From contig CAMKAE010000008.1 of assembly GCA_946410395.1 (NCBI GenBank), positions 1-24,225 of the forward strand: a DNA stretch of 24,225 nucleotides, written 5' to 3'. The notes under the pieces were generated by a model. It had not been told where the DNA came from. It made no database searches and saw nothing but the letters and a program-made list of their open reading frames with translations. This DNA is from an uncultured Clostridia bacterium. GTDB taxonomy: Bacteria > Bacillota > Clostridia > Christensenellales > Aristaeellaceae. The stretch's first letter is position 1; each line of letters starts with the position of its first letter. Below are positions 1-7,571 of the stretch, one piece after another. A program made the translations under genes and the position numbers.

Positions 1-318
1 TTAAATAGAAAGAATCGCATCAACCGACAGGCCGCATCAGGCAACATTCCACAGTGCAGATGACACCACACAGATGCGCACACCCGGCAGAGTGGTCAAA
101 AATGCAGCCGAAAAGCAAGATAAATAAAGGGTCTCAGGCCTTGCGATTCGGGATGGGCCGGAAACATGACCGGGAATTGCCGGAAGCGGACGAAAAGATA
201 AACACGCTCGGAAACGTGGTTATGAATGCGATGAGGGAAACGGCATGGTTAAGCCGTTTCCGGGGACGAAGGATGCGAAAAAAGTCGAAAAAAAGTTGAA
301 AATGAGGCGAAAACCCCC
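1..318. other. Intergenic region upstream of the S10 operon, no recognisable gene
   Basis: I see no recognisable gene here. Short open frames on both strands (for example 54-299 on +) resemble no family I know and lack a convincing ribosome binding site. Two things stand out. One is a perfect 9-bp inverted repeat, GGAAACGGC (236-244) and GCCGTTTCC (253-261) with an 8-nt loop and no T-run. The other is an A-tract-rich stretch (about 277-315) directly upstream of the -35 box at 319, which resembles an UP element of a strong promoter. Base composition is less GC-rich than the neighbouring genes. Confidence 0.6.
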
Positions 319-346
319 TTGCAATCACCACAGGATTGTGTATAAT
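319..346 (+). promoter_or_regulatory. Sigma-A-type promoter of the ribosomal protein operon
   Basis: A -35 box TTGCAA (319-324) and a perfect -10 box TATAAT (341-346) are separated by 16 bp. A-rich tracts lie directly upstream and could act as an UP element. The expected transcription start is near 353, which leaves a leader of about 155 nt before rpsJ. It is the only strong promoter I see before the rpsJ-rpmJ block. Confidence 0.85.
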
Positions 347-352
347 AGACCT

Positions 353-509
353 GTTGTCTGTCAGGGATGAACCTGTAAGTTGCCGTCAGGCCAAACGGGT
401 AATTACAGGGGACCAGCCCGACAATCGGGCGAACGGACTCGAAGCGCCGGAGCCTGCACCTGCAGTGGGCTGCCGAGCAGCAAACGAGAACGAACAAGGA
501 GGAACATCA
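353..509 (+). promoter_or_regulatory. Structured 5' leader of the S10 operon
   Basis: This untranslated stretch lies between the inferred transcription start and rpsJ. It holds several small inverted repeats: GCCCGA/TCGGGC (416-421 and 425-430, loop CAA), CTGCA/TGCAG (454-458 and 461-465) and GCTGC/GCAGC (469-473 and 477-481, loop CGA). The rpsJ ribosome binding site AAGGAGG is at 496-502. In several bacteria the S10 leader is a target of autogenous control by a ribosomal protein such as L4. Whether that holds here cannot be decided from the sequence. No T-run follows any of the hairpins, so translational control or RNA stability is more likely than attenuation. Confidence 0.5.
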
Positions 510-818
510 ATGGCCAATCAGAAAATCCGGATCAAGCTCAAAGCGTACGAGCACACCCTCATCGACCAGTCCGCGGCTCGCATCGTCGAGACGGCCAAGC
601 GGACCGGCGCGAAGGTCTCTGGCCCGATCCCGCTGCCCACCGAGCGCGAGATCGTCACCATCCTGCGCGCGCCGCACAAGTACAAGGACAGCCGTGAGCA
701 GTTCGAGCGCCGCACCCACAAGCGGCTCATCGATATTGTCAACCCCAACCCCAAGACGGTGGACGCCATGATGAAGCTCGAACTTCCTGCTGGTGTCGAT
801 ATCGAGATGAAGCTGTGA
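510..818 (+). CDS. rpsJ: 30S ribosomal protein S10
   Basis: S10 is a small-subunit head protein that also serves as the NusE antitermination factor. The 102-residue product begins MANQKIRIKLKAYEH and ends in the family-typical VDIEMKL; 102 aa is the usual length. I chose the ATG at 510 because AAGGAGG (496-502) lies 7 nt upstream and the protein then starts at the conserved N-terminus. An in-frame ATG at 336 would add 58 residues unlike any S10 and lies upstream of the inferred transcription start. It is the first gene of the operon, with 19 nt to rplC. Confidence 0.98.
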   Translation: MANQKIRIKLKAYEHTLIDQSAARIVETAKRTGAKVSGPIPLPTEREIVTILRAPHKYKDSREQFERRTHKRLIDIVNPNPKTVDAMMKLELPAGVDIEMKL

Positions 819-837
819 GAGGCAGGAGGAAGTTAAG

Positions 838-1479
838 ATGAAGAAAGCGATCGTTGGGAAAAAGATCGGCATGACGCAGATCTTTACCAAGGACGGCCGC
901 CTCGTGCCGGTCACGGTGATCGAAGCGGGCCCCTGCACCGTCATGCAGAACAAGACCGTTGAGAGCGACGGCTACTGCGCGCTGAAGGTTGCTTTCGGCG
1001 ACCTGACCGAGAAGCGCGCCGCGAAGCTGCTGAACAAGCCCGAGCAGGGCACCTTCAAGAAGGCCGGCATCGCCCCCAAGCGGGTCGTGCGCGAGCTCCG
1101 GCTGGACGACTGCAGCGGCTACAAGGTCGGTGACGAGATCAAGGTTGACGTCTTCGCGGAAGGCGACCGGATCGACATCACCGGCACCTCCAAGGGCAAG
1201 GGCACCCAGGGCCCCATCGCCCGCTGGAACGCCCACACCGGTCCCATGGAGCACGGCTCCAAGTACCACCGCGGCGTGGGTTCCATGAGCGCCAACTCCG
1301 ACCCCTCCCGTGTGTTCAAGAACAAGCACATGGCGGGACGCACCGGCGTGGAGCGCGTCACCATCCTGAACCTGGAAGTGGTCAGCGTGGATGCGGAGCG
1401 CAATCTGCTGCTGGTCAAGGGCGCGGTTCCCGGACCCAACGGCACGGTGCTGACGGTCCGCGACAGCGTCAAGGCCTGA
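838..1479 (+). CDS. rplC: 50S ribosomal protein L3
   Basis: L3 is an early-assembly protein of the large subunit whose central extension reaches toward the peptidyl-transferase centre. The 213-residue product has the N-terminal KKIGMTQIF motif and the conserved extension GTSKGKGTQGPIARW (about residues 116-130), followed by the MEHGSKYHRGVGSM and NKHMAGRTG segments. Length is normal for the bacterial family. AGGAGG at 824-829 is well placed for the ATG at 838. It follows rpsJ by 19 nt and precedes rplD by 20 nt in the same transcription unit. Confidence 0.98.
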   Translation: MKKAIVGKKIGMTQIFTKDGRLVPVTVIEAGPCTVMQNKTVESDGYCALKVAFGDLTEKRAAKLLNKPEQGTFKKAGIAPKRVVRELRLDDCSGYKVGDEIKVDVFAEGDRIDITGTSKGKGTQGPIARWNAHTGPMEHGSKYHRGVGSMSANSDPSRVFKNKHMAGRTGVERVTILNLEVVSVDAERNLLLVKGAVPGPNGTVLTVRDSVKA

Positions 1480-1499
1480 GTGCAAGGAGGATTTGAAAC

Positions 1500-2126
1500 A
1501 TGCCTAAGACTGCTCTTTATAATATGGAAGGCAAAGCCATCGGCGAGGTGGAGCTGAGCGAAGAGCTCTTCGCCGCGCCGGTCCATGTTGCCGCCATGCA
1601 CCTGGTGGTCCGCAGCTATCTGGCCGCGCAGCGCCTGGGCACCCAGAGCGCCAAGACCCGCGGCGAGGTTCGCGGAGGCGGCCGCAAGATCTATCGCCAG
1701 AAGGGCACCGGCAACGCCCGGCACCATGGCAACCGCGCGCCTCAGTTCAAGCACGGCGGCGTGGTCTTCGCCCCCAAGCCCCGCGACTACTTCATCGCGG
1801 TGCCCAAGAAGGTCCGCCGCCTGGCGTTCCGCTCCGCCCTCACCTCCCGCCTGAACGACGGTGACATCATCGTGGTGGACGAGCTGAACCTCAAGGAAGG
1901 CAAGACCAAGCTGATGGCCGGCGTCCTCAAGGCCCTCAACGCCGAGAAGAAGGCGCTGGTGGTCCTGCCCGAGCGGGACGAGAACGTGGTCCGCGCCACC
2001 GGCAACCTGGCCGAGGCCAAGACCATCTACGCCAACACCCTCAACGTTTACGAGATTCTGAACGCCGGCAAGCTGGTCATCACCAAGGCCGCGCTTCAGG
2101 CTGTGGAGGAGGTTTACGCATCATGA
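1500..2126 (+). CDS. rplD: 50S ribosomal protein L4
   Basis: L4 lines the polypeptide exit tunnel, and in some bacteria it represses its own S10 operon. The 208-residue product carries the characteristic loop region RGGGRKIYRQKGTGNARHHG followed by APQFKHGG (about residues 57-86), which inserts into the tunnel. AAGGAGG at 1484-1490 supports the ATG at 1500. Its stop codon overlaps the rplW start as ATGA (2123-2126), indicating translational coupling. If the S10 leader is autoregulated, this is the most likely effector, but that is inference. Confidence 0.98.
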   Translation: MPKTALYNMEGKAIGEVELSEELFAAPVHVAAMHLVVRSYLAAQRLGTQSAKTRGEVRGGGRKIYRQKGTGNARHHGNRAPQFKHGGVVFAPKPRDYFIAVPKKVRRLAFRSALTSRLNDGDIIVVDELNLKEGKTKLMAGVLKALNAEKKALVVLPERDENVVRATGNLAEAKTIYANTLNVYEILNAGKLVITKAALQAVEEVYAS

Positions 2127-2428
2127 AAGACCCGCATGACATCATCGTGCGCCCCGTCCTCACCGAGAAGGCGTATGAGGGCATCGAAGACAAGCGCTAC
2201 ATCTTCGAGGTGCCGGTGACGGCCACCAAGACCGAGATCAAGATGGCGGTGGAGAAGGTCTTCGCCGACGACGGCGTCAAGGTCGACAAGGTCAACACCG
2301 TGCGCACCCTGGGCAAGATCAAGCGCCAGGGACTCCACTCCGGCCGCACCCCGGAGGTCAAGAAAGCCTACGTGACCCTGAAGAAGGACTCCAAGCCCAT
2401 CAAGTTCTTCGAGGGCATGGCACAATAA
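2123..2428 (+). CDS. rplW: 50S ribosomal protein L23
   Basis: L23 sits at the tunnel exit and is the docking site for trigger factor and the signal recognition particle. The 101-residue product starts MKDPHDIIVRPVLTEKAYEG and has the conserved YIFEVPVTATKTEIKMAVEKVF segment in two parts, followed by VNTVRTLGKIKRQG. Its ATG overlaps the rplD stop by 4 nt (ATGA), and a GGAGGAGG-type ribosome binding site lies inside the end of rplD at about 2105-2113. Length and gene order are standard. Confidence 0.98.
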   Translation: MKDPHDIIVRPVLTEKAYEGIEDKRYIFEVPVTATKTEIKMAVEKVFADDGVKVDKVNTVRTLGKIKRQGLHSGRTPEVKKAYVTLKKDSKPIKFFEGMAQ

Positions 2429-2446
2429 AGCAGGGAGGACAGAACA

Positions 2447-3280
2447 ATGGCAGTCAGAAATTACAAGCCGACTTCGCCCGCCCGGCGCTTTATGTCGGTG
2501 CTGACCTTCGAGGAGATCACCAAGAAGGCCCCCGAAAAGAGCCTGACGGAATACAAGCAGAAGAACGCCGGCCGCAACAAGCAGGGCAAGATCACCGTGC
2601 GTCACCAGGGCGGCGGCAACAAGCAGAAGTACCGCATCATCGACTTCAAGCGCGACAAGCTGGAAGTCCCGGCCAAGGTGGCCGCCATCGAGTACGACCC
2701 CAACCGCTCCGCGTTCATCGCGCTGCTGCACTATGTGGACGGCGAGAAGCGCTACATCCTGGCGCCCCTGGACCTGAAGGTCGGCGACACCGTCGTCTCC
2801 TCCGAGTCCGCTGACATCAAGCCCGGCAACGCGCTGCCCCTGAACAACATCCCCGTGGGCACGCTGATCCACAACATCGAGGTCAAGCCCGGCCGCGGCG
2901 GCCAGCTGGTCCGCTCCGCTGGCCTGAGCGCGCAGCTCATGGCCAAGGAGAACGGCTATGCCACCGTGCGTCTGCCCTCCGGCGAAATGAGGAAGTTCCC
3001 GCTCAACGCTAAGGCGACCATCGGCACCGTGGGCAACACCGATCACGAGAACGTCCGCCTGGGCAAGGCCGGCCGTGTGCGCCACATGGGCGTGCGGCCC
3101 ACCGTCCGCGGCGTCGTCATGAACCCCAACGATCACCCGCACGGCGGCGGCGAGGGCAAGAGCCCTGTCGGTATGCCTGCTCCTGTGACTCCCTGGGGCA
3201 AGCCCGCTCTGGGTTACAAGACCAGGAAGCACAAGAAGTATTCCAACAAGATGATTATCAAGCGTGCCGGCAACAAGTGA
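2447..3280 (+). CDS. rplB: 50S ribosomal protein L2
   Basis: L2 is one of the most conserved large-subunit proteins and is needed for subunit association and peptidyl-transferase assembly. The 277-residue product begins MAVRNYKPTSPARRF and contains the diagnostic C-terminal motif NPNDHPHGGGEG with VTPWGKPALGYKTRK after it. The conserved histidine in that motif lies close to the catalytic centre in known ribosomes. GGGAGG at 2433-2438 supports the ATG at 2447. Both neighbours are in the standard S10 order. Confidence 0.98.
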   Translation: MAVRNYKPTSPARRFMSVLTFEEITKKAPEKSLTEYKQKNAGRNKQGKITVRHQGGGNKQKYRIIDFKRDKLEVPAKVAAIEYDPNRSAFIALLHYVDGEKRYILAPLDLKVGDTVVSSESADIKPGNALPLNNIPVGTLIHNIEVKPGRGGQLVRSAGLSAQLMAKENGYATVRLPSGEMRKFPLNAKATIGTVGNTDHENVRLGKAGRVRHMGVRPTVRGVVMNPNDHPHGGGEGKSPVGMPAPVTPWGKPALGYKTRKHKKYSNKMIIKRAGNK

Positions 3281-3307
3281 GCCGCACTGGAAGGAGGCAA
3301 CTGACGA

Positions 3308-3580
3308 ATGAGCCGTTCCGTTAAGAAAGGCCCCTATGTACAGGAAGCGCTGTACAAGCGCGTTCAGGAAATGAATGCTTCCGGCAAGAAAGCCGTGCTG
3401 AAGACCTGGTCCAGGTCCTCCACCATCTTCCCGGAGTTTGTGGGACACACCATCGCCGTGCATGACGGCCGCAAGCATGTGCCGGTCTACGTGACCGAGG
3501 ACATGGTCGGCCACAAGCTGGGTGAGTTTGCCCCGACCCGCACCTTCCGCGGCCACAGCGGTGACAAGGGCGGCAAGTAA
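3308..3580 (+). CDS. rpsS: 30S ribosomal protein S19
   Basis: S19 is a small-subunit head protein that contacts tRNA and pairs with S13. The 90-residue product starts MSRSVKKGPYV and contains the family motifs KTWSRSSTIFPEFVGHTIAVHDG and HKLGEFAPTRTFRGH in order. AAGGAGG at 3291-3297 supports the ATG at 3308, 27 nt after rplB. Its usual binding partner S13 (rpsM) would normally be encoded further down this cluster but is not found in the window. Confidence 0.98.
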   Translation: MSRSVKKGPYVQEALYKRVQEMNASGKKAVLKTWSRSSTIFPEFVGHTIAVHDGRKHVPVYVTEDMVGHKLGEFAPTRTFRGHSGDKGGK

Positions 3581-3599
3581 GCGAGAGGAGTGACACGAA

Positions 3600-3986
3600 A
3601 TGGCAACCCGTTCCAAGGTGAAGACGGCGGCCCGCCGTGAGAGCGCCGACAAGCGTCCCCAGGCGCATGCCAAATTTGTCCGCATCTCCCCTCGCAAGGT
3701 CAAGATCGTCATCGATCTGATCCGCGGCAAGGGTGCGGAAGAAGCCCAGGCTATTCTGAAGTTCACGCCCAAGGCGGCGGCTCCCGTGGTGCTCAAGGTG
3801 CTCAACAGCGCCATCGCCAACGCGGAGAACAACCTGGAGATGAACCGTAAGGACCTCTACGTCGCCGAAGTGTACGCCAATCCCGGCCCCACACTGAAGC
3901 GTTACATCGCCCGCTCCCGCGGCAGCGCTTCTCCCATTCTCAAGCGCACCAGCCACATCAGCGTGGTGCTGGACCAGAAGCAGTAA
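3600..3986 (+). CDS. rplV: 50S ribosomal protein L22
   Basis: L22 lines the exit tunnel; its extended beta-hairpin forms part of the constriction where macrolides act. The 128-residue product has a lysine/arginine-rich N-terminal tail, then AHAKFVRISPRKVKIVIDLIRGK, and ends with GSASPILKRTSHISVVL, which covers the hairpin end. The N-terminal extension of about 20 residues is slightly longer than in E. coli (110 aa) but is common in Firmicutes. A ribosome binding site AGAGGAG lies at 3584-3590. Confidence 0.97.
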   Translation: MATRSKVKTAARRESADKRPQAHAKFVRISPRKVKIVIDLIRGKGAEEAQAILKFTPKAAAPVVLKVLNSAIANAENNLEMNRKDLYVAEVYANPGPTLKRYIARSRGSASPILKRTSHISVVLDQKQ

Positions 3987-4004
3987 GGCGAAGGAGGTTT
4001 CGAT

Positions 4005-4673
4005 ATGGGTCAGAAAGTCAATCCTCACGGCGCCCGCGTCGGCGTGATCTATGACTGGAGCACGCGCTGGTATGCCAGCAAGAAGGATTTTGCCAACAAC
4101 ATCGTGGAGGACTTCAAACTCCGCGAGATGCTCAAGGAAAAGTACTACGCCACCGGCATCAGCCACATCGACATTGAGCGCACCGCGGCCACGGTGACGG
4201 TGAACATCTTCACCTCCAAGCCCGGCATGATCATCGGCCCCAAGGGCGCCAACATCGAGAAGCTGAAGGCCGACGTGCAGGCCTTCCTGGGCAAGAACTG
4301 CCACATCAACGTGATGGAAGTCCGGCAGCCCGACTCCGACGCGCAGCTGGTCGCCGAGAACATCGCCCAGCAGCTCGAGAAGCGCATCAGCTTCCGCCGC
4401 GCGATGAAGAAGTCCATCCAGACCGCGATGAAGTCCAACAGCGTCAAGGGCATCAAGTGCGCGGTTTCCGGCCGGATCGGCGGCGCGGACATCGCCCGCA
4501 GCGAGTCCTACCACGAGGGTTCCATCCCGCTGCAGACCCTGCGCGCCAACATCGACTACGGCTTTGCCGAAGCGAAGACCACGTACGGCCGTCTGGGCGT
4601 CAAGGTCTGGATCTACAAGGGACAGATCCTGCCCAGGGCCAAGAAAGCCCCTGCTGCGAAGGAGGTCAAGTAA
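4005..4673 (+). CDS. rpsC: 30S ribosomal protein S3
   Basis: S3 forms part of the mRNA entry tunnel and has helicase-like activity together with S4 and S5. The 222-residue product starts MGQKVNPHGARVGV. It has a type-2 KH domain with the GxxG loop IIGPKG at about residues 76-81, and a C-terminal domain with SGRIGGADIARSE and YGFAEAKTTYGRLGVKVWIYKG. Length fits the family. It ends with an AAGGAGG (4659-4665) that serves as the ribosome binding site of rplP 11 nt downstream. Confidence 0.98.
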   Translation: MGQKVNPHGARVGVIYDWSTRWYASKKDFANNIVEDFKLREMLKEKYYATGISHIDIERTAATVTVNIFTSKPGMIIGPKGANIEKLKADVQAFLGKNCHINVMEVRQPDSDAQLVAENIAQQLEKRISFRRAMKKSIQTAMKSNSVKGIKCAVSGRIGGADIARSESYHEGSIPLQTLRANIDYGFAEAKTTYGRLGVKVWIYKGQILPRAKKAPAAKEVK

Positions 4674-4676
4674 CCT

Positions 4677-5120
4677 ATGCTGATGCCCAAGAGAGTCAAG
4701 CGCCGCAAGGTTTTCCGCGGCCGCATGAAAGGCGCGGCCCATCGCGGCAATTTCCTGGCCTACGGTGATTACGGCCTGCAGGCCACCGAGCCCTGCTGGG
4801 TGACCAGCCAGCAGATCGAGGCTGCCCGTATCGCCCTGACCCGCTACACCAAGCGCGGCGGCCAGGTGTGGATCAAGATTTTCCCCGACAAGCCCGTGAC
4901 CGAGAAGCCCGCCGAGACCCGCATGGGTTCCGGCAAAGGCTCCCCGGAATACTGGGTCGCAGTGGTCAAGCCCGGCCGCGTGCTGTTCGAGATCAAGGGC
5001 GTTCCGGATGAGACCGCCCGCGAAGCACTGCGTCTGGCTTCCCACAAGCTGCCCCTGAAGACCAAGATCATTGTGCGCCAGGACGAGGCGACGACCGAAG
5101 CGGGTGGTGAACAGTCATGA
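4677..5120 (+). CDS. rplP: 50S ribosomal protein L16
   Basis: L16 helps position A-site tRNA and is a late-assembly protein. The 147-residue product starts MLMPKRVKRRKVFRGRMKG, and the core GDYGLQATEPCWVTSQQIEAAR is easily recognised, as is PVTEKPAETRMGSGKG. A second in-frame ATG two codons later is possible, but MLMPKR is the usual family start. The stop overlaps the rpmC start as ATGA (5117-5120), which suggests coupled translation of L16 and L29. Confidence 0.98.
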   Translation: MLMPKRVKRRKVFRGRMKGAAHRGNFLAYGDYGLQATEPCWVTSQQIEAARIALTRYTKRGGQVWIKIFPDKPVTEKPAETRMGSGKGSPEYWVAVVKPGRVLFEIKGVPDETAREALRLASHKLPLKTKIIVRQDEATTEAGGEQS

Positions 5121-5308
5121 AGGCAAAAGAGTTCCTGGATATGTCCCCTGAGCAGCTGACCGAAAAGGTCGCAGAACTGAAGACCGAGCTGTTCAACCTT
5201 CGTTTCCAGCTGGCGACCGGCCAGCTCTCGAACCCGAAGCAGATTACCGCCGTGAAGCGGGACATCGCCCGGGCCAAGACCGTCCTGCGCCAGAAGGCAC
5301 AGGCGTAA
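5117..5308 (+). CDS. rpmC: 50S ribosomal protein L29
   Basis: L29 is a small two-helix protein beside L23 at the tunnel exit, where nascent-chain factors dock. The 63-residue product starts MKAKEFLDMSPEQL and contains the signature ELKTELFNLRFQLATGQL followed by the helix ending RDIARAKTVLRQK. Length is normal. Its ATG overlaps the rplP stop by 4 nt. It is separated from rpsQ by 25 nt. Confidence 0.98.
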   Translation: MKAKEFLDMSPEQLTEKVAELKTELFNLRFQLATGQLSNPKQITAVKRDIARAKTVLRQKAQA

Positions 5309-5333
5309 GGACTGAAAGGAGGCAGCCGCTTCA

Positions 5334-5594
5334 ATGACTGAAGAGAGAGGACTTCGCAAAACCCGGATCGGCGTCGTGATCAGCGACAAGATGGACAAGA
5401 CCTGCGTCATCCAGATCAAGACCCGCGTCCGTCATCCCCTGTACGGCAAGATTATGAACCGCACCAGCAAGCTCAAGGTGCACGACGAGAACAACGAGTG
5501 CGGCATCGGCGACACCATCCGCGTGATGGAGACCCGGCCGCTGAGCAAGGACAAGCGCTGGCGCCTGGTTGAGATCATCGAAAAGGCCAAGTGA
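5334..5594 (+). CDS. rpsQ: 30S ribosomal protein S17
   Basis: S17 is a primary 16S rRNA-binding protein with an OB fold, needed early in small-subunit assembly. The 86-residue product has an N-terminal TEERGLRKTRIGVV and the family motifs SDKMDKTCVIQI, HPLYGKIM, KLKVHDE and GDTIRVMETRPLSK. A ribosome binding site AAAGGAGG lies at about 5316-5323. It is the last gene of the classical S10 order here and runs on to rplN without any terminator. Confidence 0.98.
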   Translation: MTEERGLRKTRIGVVISDKMDKTCVIQIKTRVRHPLYGKIMNRTSKLKVHDENNECGIGDTIRVMETRPLSKDKRWRLVEIIEKAK

Positions 5595-5622
5595 GCCCGC
5601 ATTGTAAGGAGGAAGACATACC

Positions 5623-5991
5623 ATGATTCAGCCGCAAACGCGACTCACCGTCGCCGACAACTCCGGCGCCAAAGAAATCATGTGCATCCGCGTGCTGGGC
5701 GGTTCTTTCCGCCGTGACGGCACCGTTGGCGATGTCATCGTGGCCAGCGTGAAGAGCGCCAACCCCGGCGGCCAGGTGAAGAAGGGCGATGTGGTCAAGG
5801 CCGTGATCGTCCGTGTGCGCAAGAACAAGCGCCGCCCCGACGGCAGCTACATCAAGTTTGACGACAACGCCGCCGTCATCATCAACGATCAGATGCTTCC
5901 CAAGGGAACCCGTATCTTCGGACCGGTTGCCCGTGAGCTGCGCGAGAAGAACTTCATGAAGATCGTCTCCCTGGCTCCGGAAGTGCTGTGA
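5623..5991 (+). CDS. rplN: 50S ribosomal protein L14
   Basis: L14 binds 23S rRNA at the subunit interface, contacts L19 and is the docking site for the silencing factor RsfS. The 122-residue product starts MIQPQTRLTVADNSGAKEIM and shows the core signature RVLGG and the segment VVKAVIVRVRKNKRRPDGSY. The 122-aa length is standard. An AAGGAGG ribosome binding site is 5' of the ATG (about 5606-5612). It marks the start of the spc-type gene order and is cotranscribed with rpsQ, 28 nt upstream. Confidence 0.98.
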   Translation: MIQPQTRLTVADNSGAKEIMCIRVLGGSFRRDGTVGDVIVASVKSANPGGQVKKGDVVKAVIVRVRKNKRRPDGSYIKFDDNAAVIINDQMLPKGTRIFGPVARELREKNFMKIVSLAPEVL

Positions 5992-6004
5992 GGAGGGAAA
6001 AACG

Positions 6005-6340
6005 ATGCACGTGAAAAAGAACGATACAGTCGTTGTCATCTCCGGCAAGGACAAGGGCAAGAAGGGCAAGATCATCGCGGCGTTCCCCAAGACCGGCCGT
6101 GTGAGCGTGGAAGGCGTCAACCAGGCCACCAAGCATCAAAAGGCCCGCAACCAGAGCCAGCCCGGCGGCATTGTGCAGAAGACCATGCCGATCGACGCCA
6201 GCAACGTGATGCTGGTCTGCCCCAAGTGCAACAAGGCGACCCGCGTGAACCACAAGGTGAACGTGAGCACCAACGACGCGGGCAAGAAGGTCCGCGAGAT
6301 GATCCGCGTCTGCAAGAAGTGCGGCGCTGAGATCGACTGA
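6005..6340 (+). CDS. rplX: 50S ribosomal protein L24
   Basis: L24 is one of the two initiators of large-subunit assembly. The 111-residue product begins with the KOW motif KKNDTVVVISGKDKGKKGKI (residues 4-23). It also carries two CxxC pairs (C72/C75 in VCPKCNK and C103/C106 in VCKKCG) that look like a zinc ribbon, as in many Firmicutes L24 proteins and unlike E. coli L24. The ribosome binding site GGAGGG overlaps the end of the rplN intergene (about 5991-5997). Spacing to rplN is 13 nt. Confidence 0.97.
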   Translation: MHVKKNDTVVVISGKDKGKKGKIIAAFPKTGRVSVEGVNQATKHQKARNQSQPGGIVQKTMPIDASNVMLVCPKCNKATRVNHKVNVSTNDAGKKVREMIRVCKKCGAEID

Positions 6341-6358
6341 TAGAAGGAGGAAAAGCGG

Positions 6359-6904
6359 ATGGCTACCCGCATCAAGGAAAAGTATCTGGCCGAAGCTGTT
6401 CCTGCCTTGAAGCAGAAGTTCGGCTACAAGAACCCCATGGAAGTTCCCAAGCTGTCCAAGATTGTGATCAACATGGGTCTGGGCGACTGCAAGGACAACG
6501 CCAAAGCCCTGGAGCTGGCCCTGTCCGAGCTGGCCACCATCTCCGGCCAGAAGCCGCTGGTGACCAAGGCCAAGAAATCCATCGCCAACTTCAAGGTCCG
6601 TGAGGGCCAGAACGTGGGCGCGAAGGTCACCCTGCGCGGCGCGCGCATGGAAGAATTCATGGACAAGCTCGTCAGCGTGGCGCTTCCCCGCGTCCGCGAC
6701 TTCCACGGTGTTTCCGCCAAGGCTTTCGACGGCCGCGGCAATTACGCCCTGGGCATCCAGGAGCAGCTGCTCTTCCCGGAAATCGACTATGACAAGGTCG
6801 AGAAGATCCGCGGCATGGAGATGATCTTCGTCACCACCGCCAAGACCGACGAGGAGTGCAAGGAACTGCTGGCTGCGCTGGGCATGCCCTTCGCGAAGGC
6901 GTAA
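6359..6904 (+). CDS. rplE: 50S ribosomal protein L5
   Basis: L5 binds 5S rRNA in the central protuberance and contacts P-site tRNA and S13. The 181-residue product has the N-terminal segment FGYKNPMEVPKLSKIVINMG, then ISGQKPLVTKAKKSIANFKVREG, VALPRVRDFHGVS and a C-terminal EIDYDKVEKIRGMEMIFVTTAKTDEE (in parts). Length is typical (about 180 aa). An AAGGAGG site at about 6344-6350 supports the ATG at 6359. It is followed 18 nt later by rpsZ. Confidence 0.98.
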   Translation: MATRIKEKYLAEAVPALKQKFGYKNPMEVPKLSKIVINMGLGDCKDNAKALELALSELATISGQKPLVTKAKKSIANFKVREGQNVGAKVTLRGARMEEFMDKLVSVALPRVRDFHGVSAKAFDGRGNYALGIQEQLLFPEIDYDKVEKIRGMEMIFVTTAKTDEECKELLAALGMPFAKA

Positions 6905-6922
6905 GAGAAGGAGGAAACGCAC

Positions 6923-7108
6923 GTGGCTAAAACAAGCATGAAAGTCAAGCAGTCGCGCCCGGCGAAGTTTTCCACCCGGGCCTACACGCGCTGCCGCCTC
7001 TGCGGCCGGCCGCACTCTGTGCTGCGCCGCTACGGCGTGTGCCGCATCTGCTTCAGAGAGTTGGCCTACAAGGGTCAGATCCCCGGCGTCCGCAAGGCCA
7101 GCTGGTAA
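6923..7108 (+). CDS. rpsZ: 30S ribosomal protein S14, zinc-binding short form
   Basis: S14 is a head protein near S3 and S10. This 61-residue copy is the short, zinc-binding C+ form: CRLC (C24, C27) and CRIC (C40, C43) form the metal site, and the ending FRELAYKGQIPGVRKASW is diagnostic. It starts at a GTG (6923) preceded by AAGGAGG at about 6909-6915. No ATG fits the conserved MAKTSMKVKQ start, so GTG is very probable. The zinc form, encoded within the spc block, fits Firmicutes and Actinobacteria. Confidence 0.97.
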   Translation: MAKTSMKVKQSRPAKFSTRAYTRCRLCGRPHSVLRRYGVCRICFRELAYKGQIPGVRKASW

Positions 7109-7137
7109 GCGGGGAGAAAACGGAAGGAGGTACCATC

Positions 7138-7542
7138 ATGGTTGTGAATGATCCCATCGCCGATATGCTCACCCGCATTCGCAACGCGCAGGTCGCCCGG
7201 CACGACGCCGTGGTCCTGCCCGCCAGCAATACCAAGAAGGCCATCGCGAAGATTCTGCTGAACGAGGGCTATGTCAAGAGCGTGGACTTTATCGACGACG
7301 GCGTGCAGGGACAGATCAAGATCGTCCTGAAGTATGCCGGAGCGAACCGCTCCACCCCTGTCATTGCGGGCCTGAAGCGCATCTCGAAGCCCGGCCTGCG
7401 GGTCTATGCGACCTGCGAGGAGCTGCCCAAGGTTCTGGGCGGCCTGGGCATCGCCATCGTCTCCACCTCCAAGGGTGTGATGACGGACAAGGAAGCCCGC
7501 AAGCAGGAAATCGGCGGCGAAGTGCTCGCCTACATCTGGTAA
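7138..7542 (+). CDS. rpsH: 30S ribosomal protein S8
   Basis: S8 is a primary 16S rRNA-binding protein, and in E. coli it is the repressor of the spc operon. The 134-residue product starts MVVNDPIADMLTRIRNA and ends with VMTDKEARKQEIGGEVLAYIW, including the conserved STSKGVMTDKEAR segment. I chose the ATG at 7138 because AAGGAGG (7124-7130) is at the right distance. An in-frame upstream ATG at 7039 lies inside rpsZ and would add 33 unrelated residues. Confidence 0.98.
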   Translation: MVVNDPIADMLTRIRNAQVARHDAVVLPASNTKKAIAKILLNEGYVKSVDFIDDGVQGQIKIVLKYAGANRSTPVIAGLKRISKPGLRVYATCEELPKVLGGLGIAIVSTSKGVMTDKEARKQEIGGEVLAYIW

Positions 7543-7571
7543 GACCGACACGTTCATGGAGGTGTGAAAAA

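Noticed and set aside
54..299. 81-codon open frame upstream of the S10 operon
   Set aside because: No ribosome binding site, no recognisable family, and it overlaps the inverted repeat and A-tracts next to the promoter.
336..509. Upstream extension of rpsJ to the ATG at 336
   Set aside because: It would start inside the promoter, upstream of the predicted transcript, and adds 58 residues absent from S10.
2114..5045. Very long open frames on the minus strand across rplW-rplP (2114-3832 and 3321-5045)
   Set aside because: They are antisense to conserved ribosomal protein genes, have no ribosome binding sites and read as low-complexity His/Ala/Asp/Gly-rich sequence caused by GC-rich codon use.
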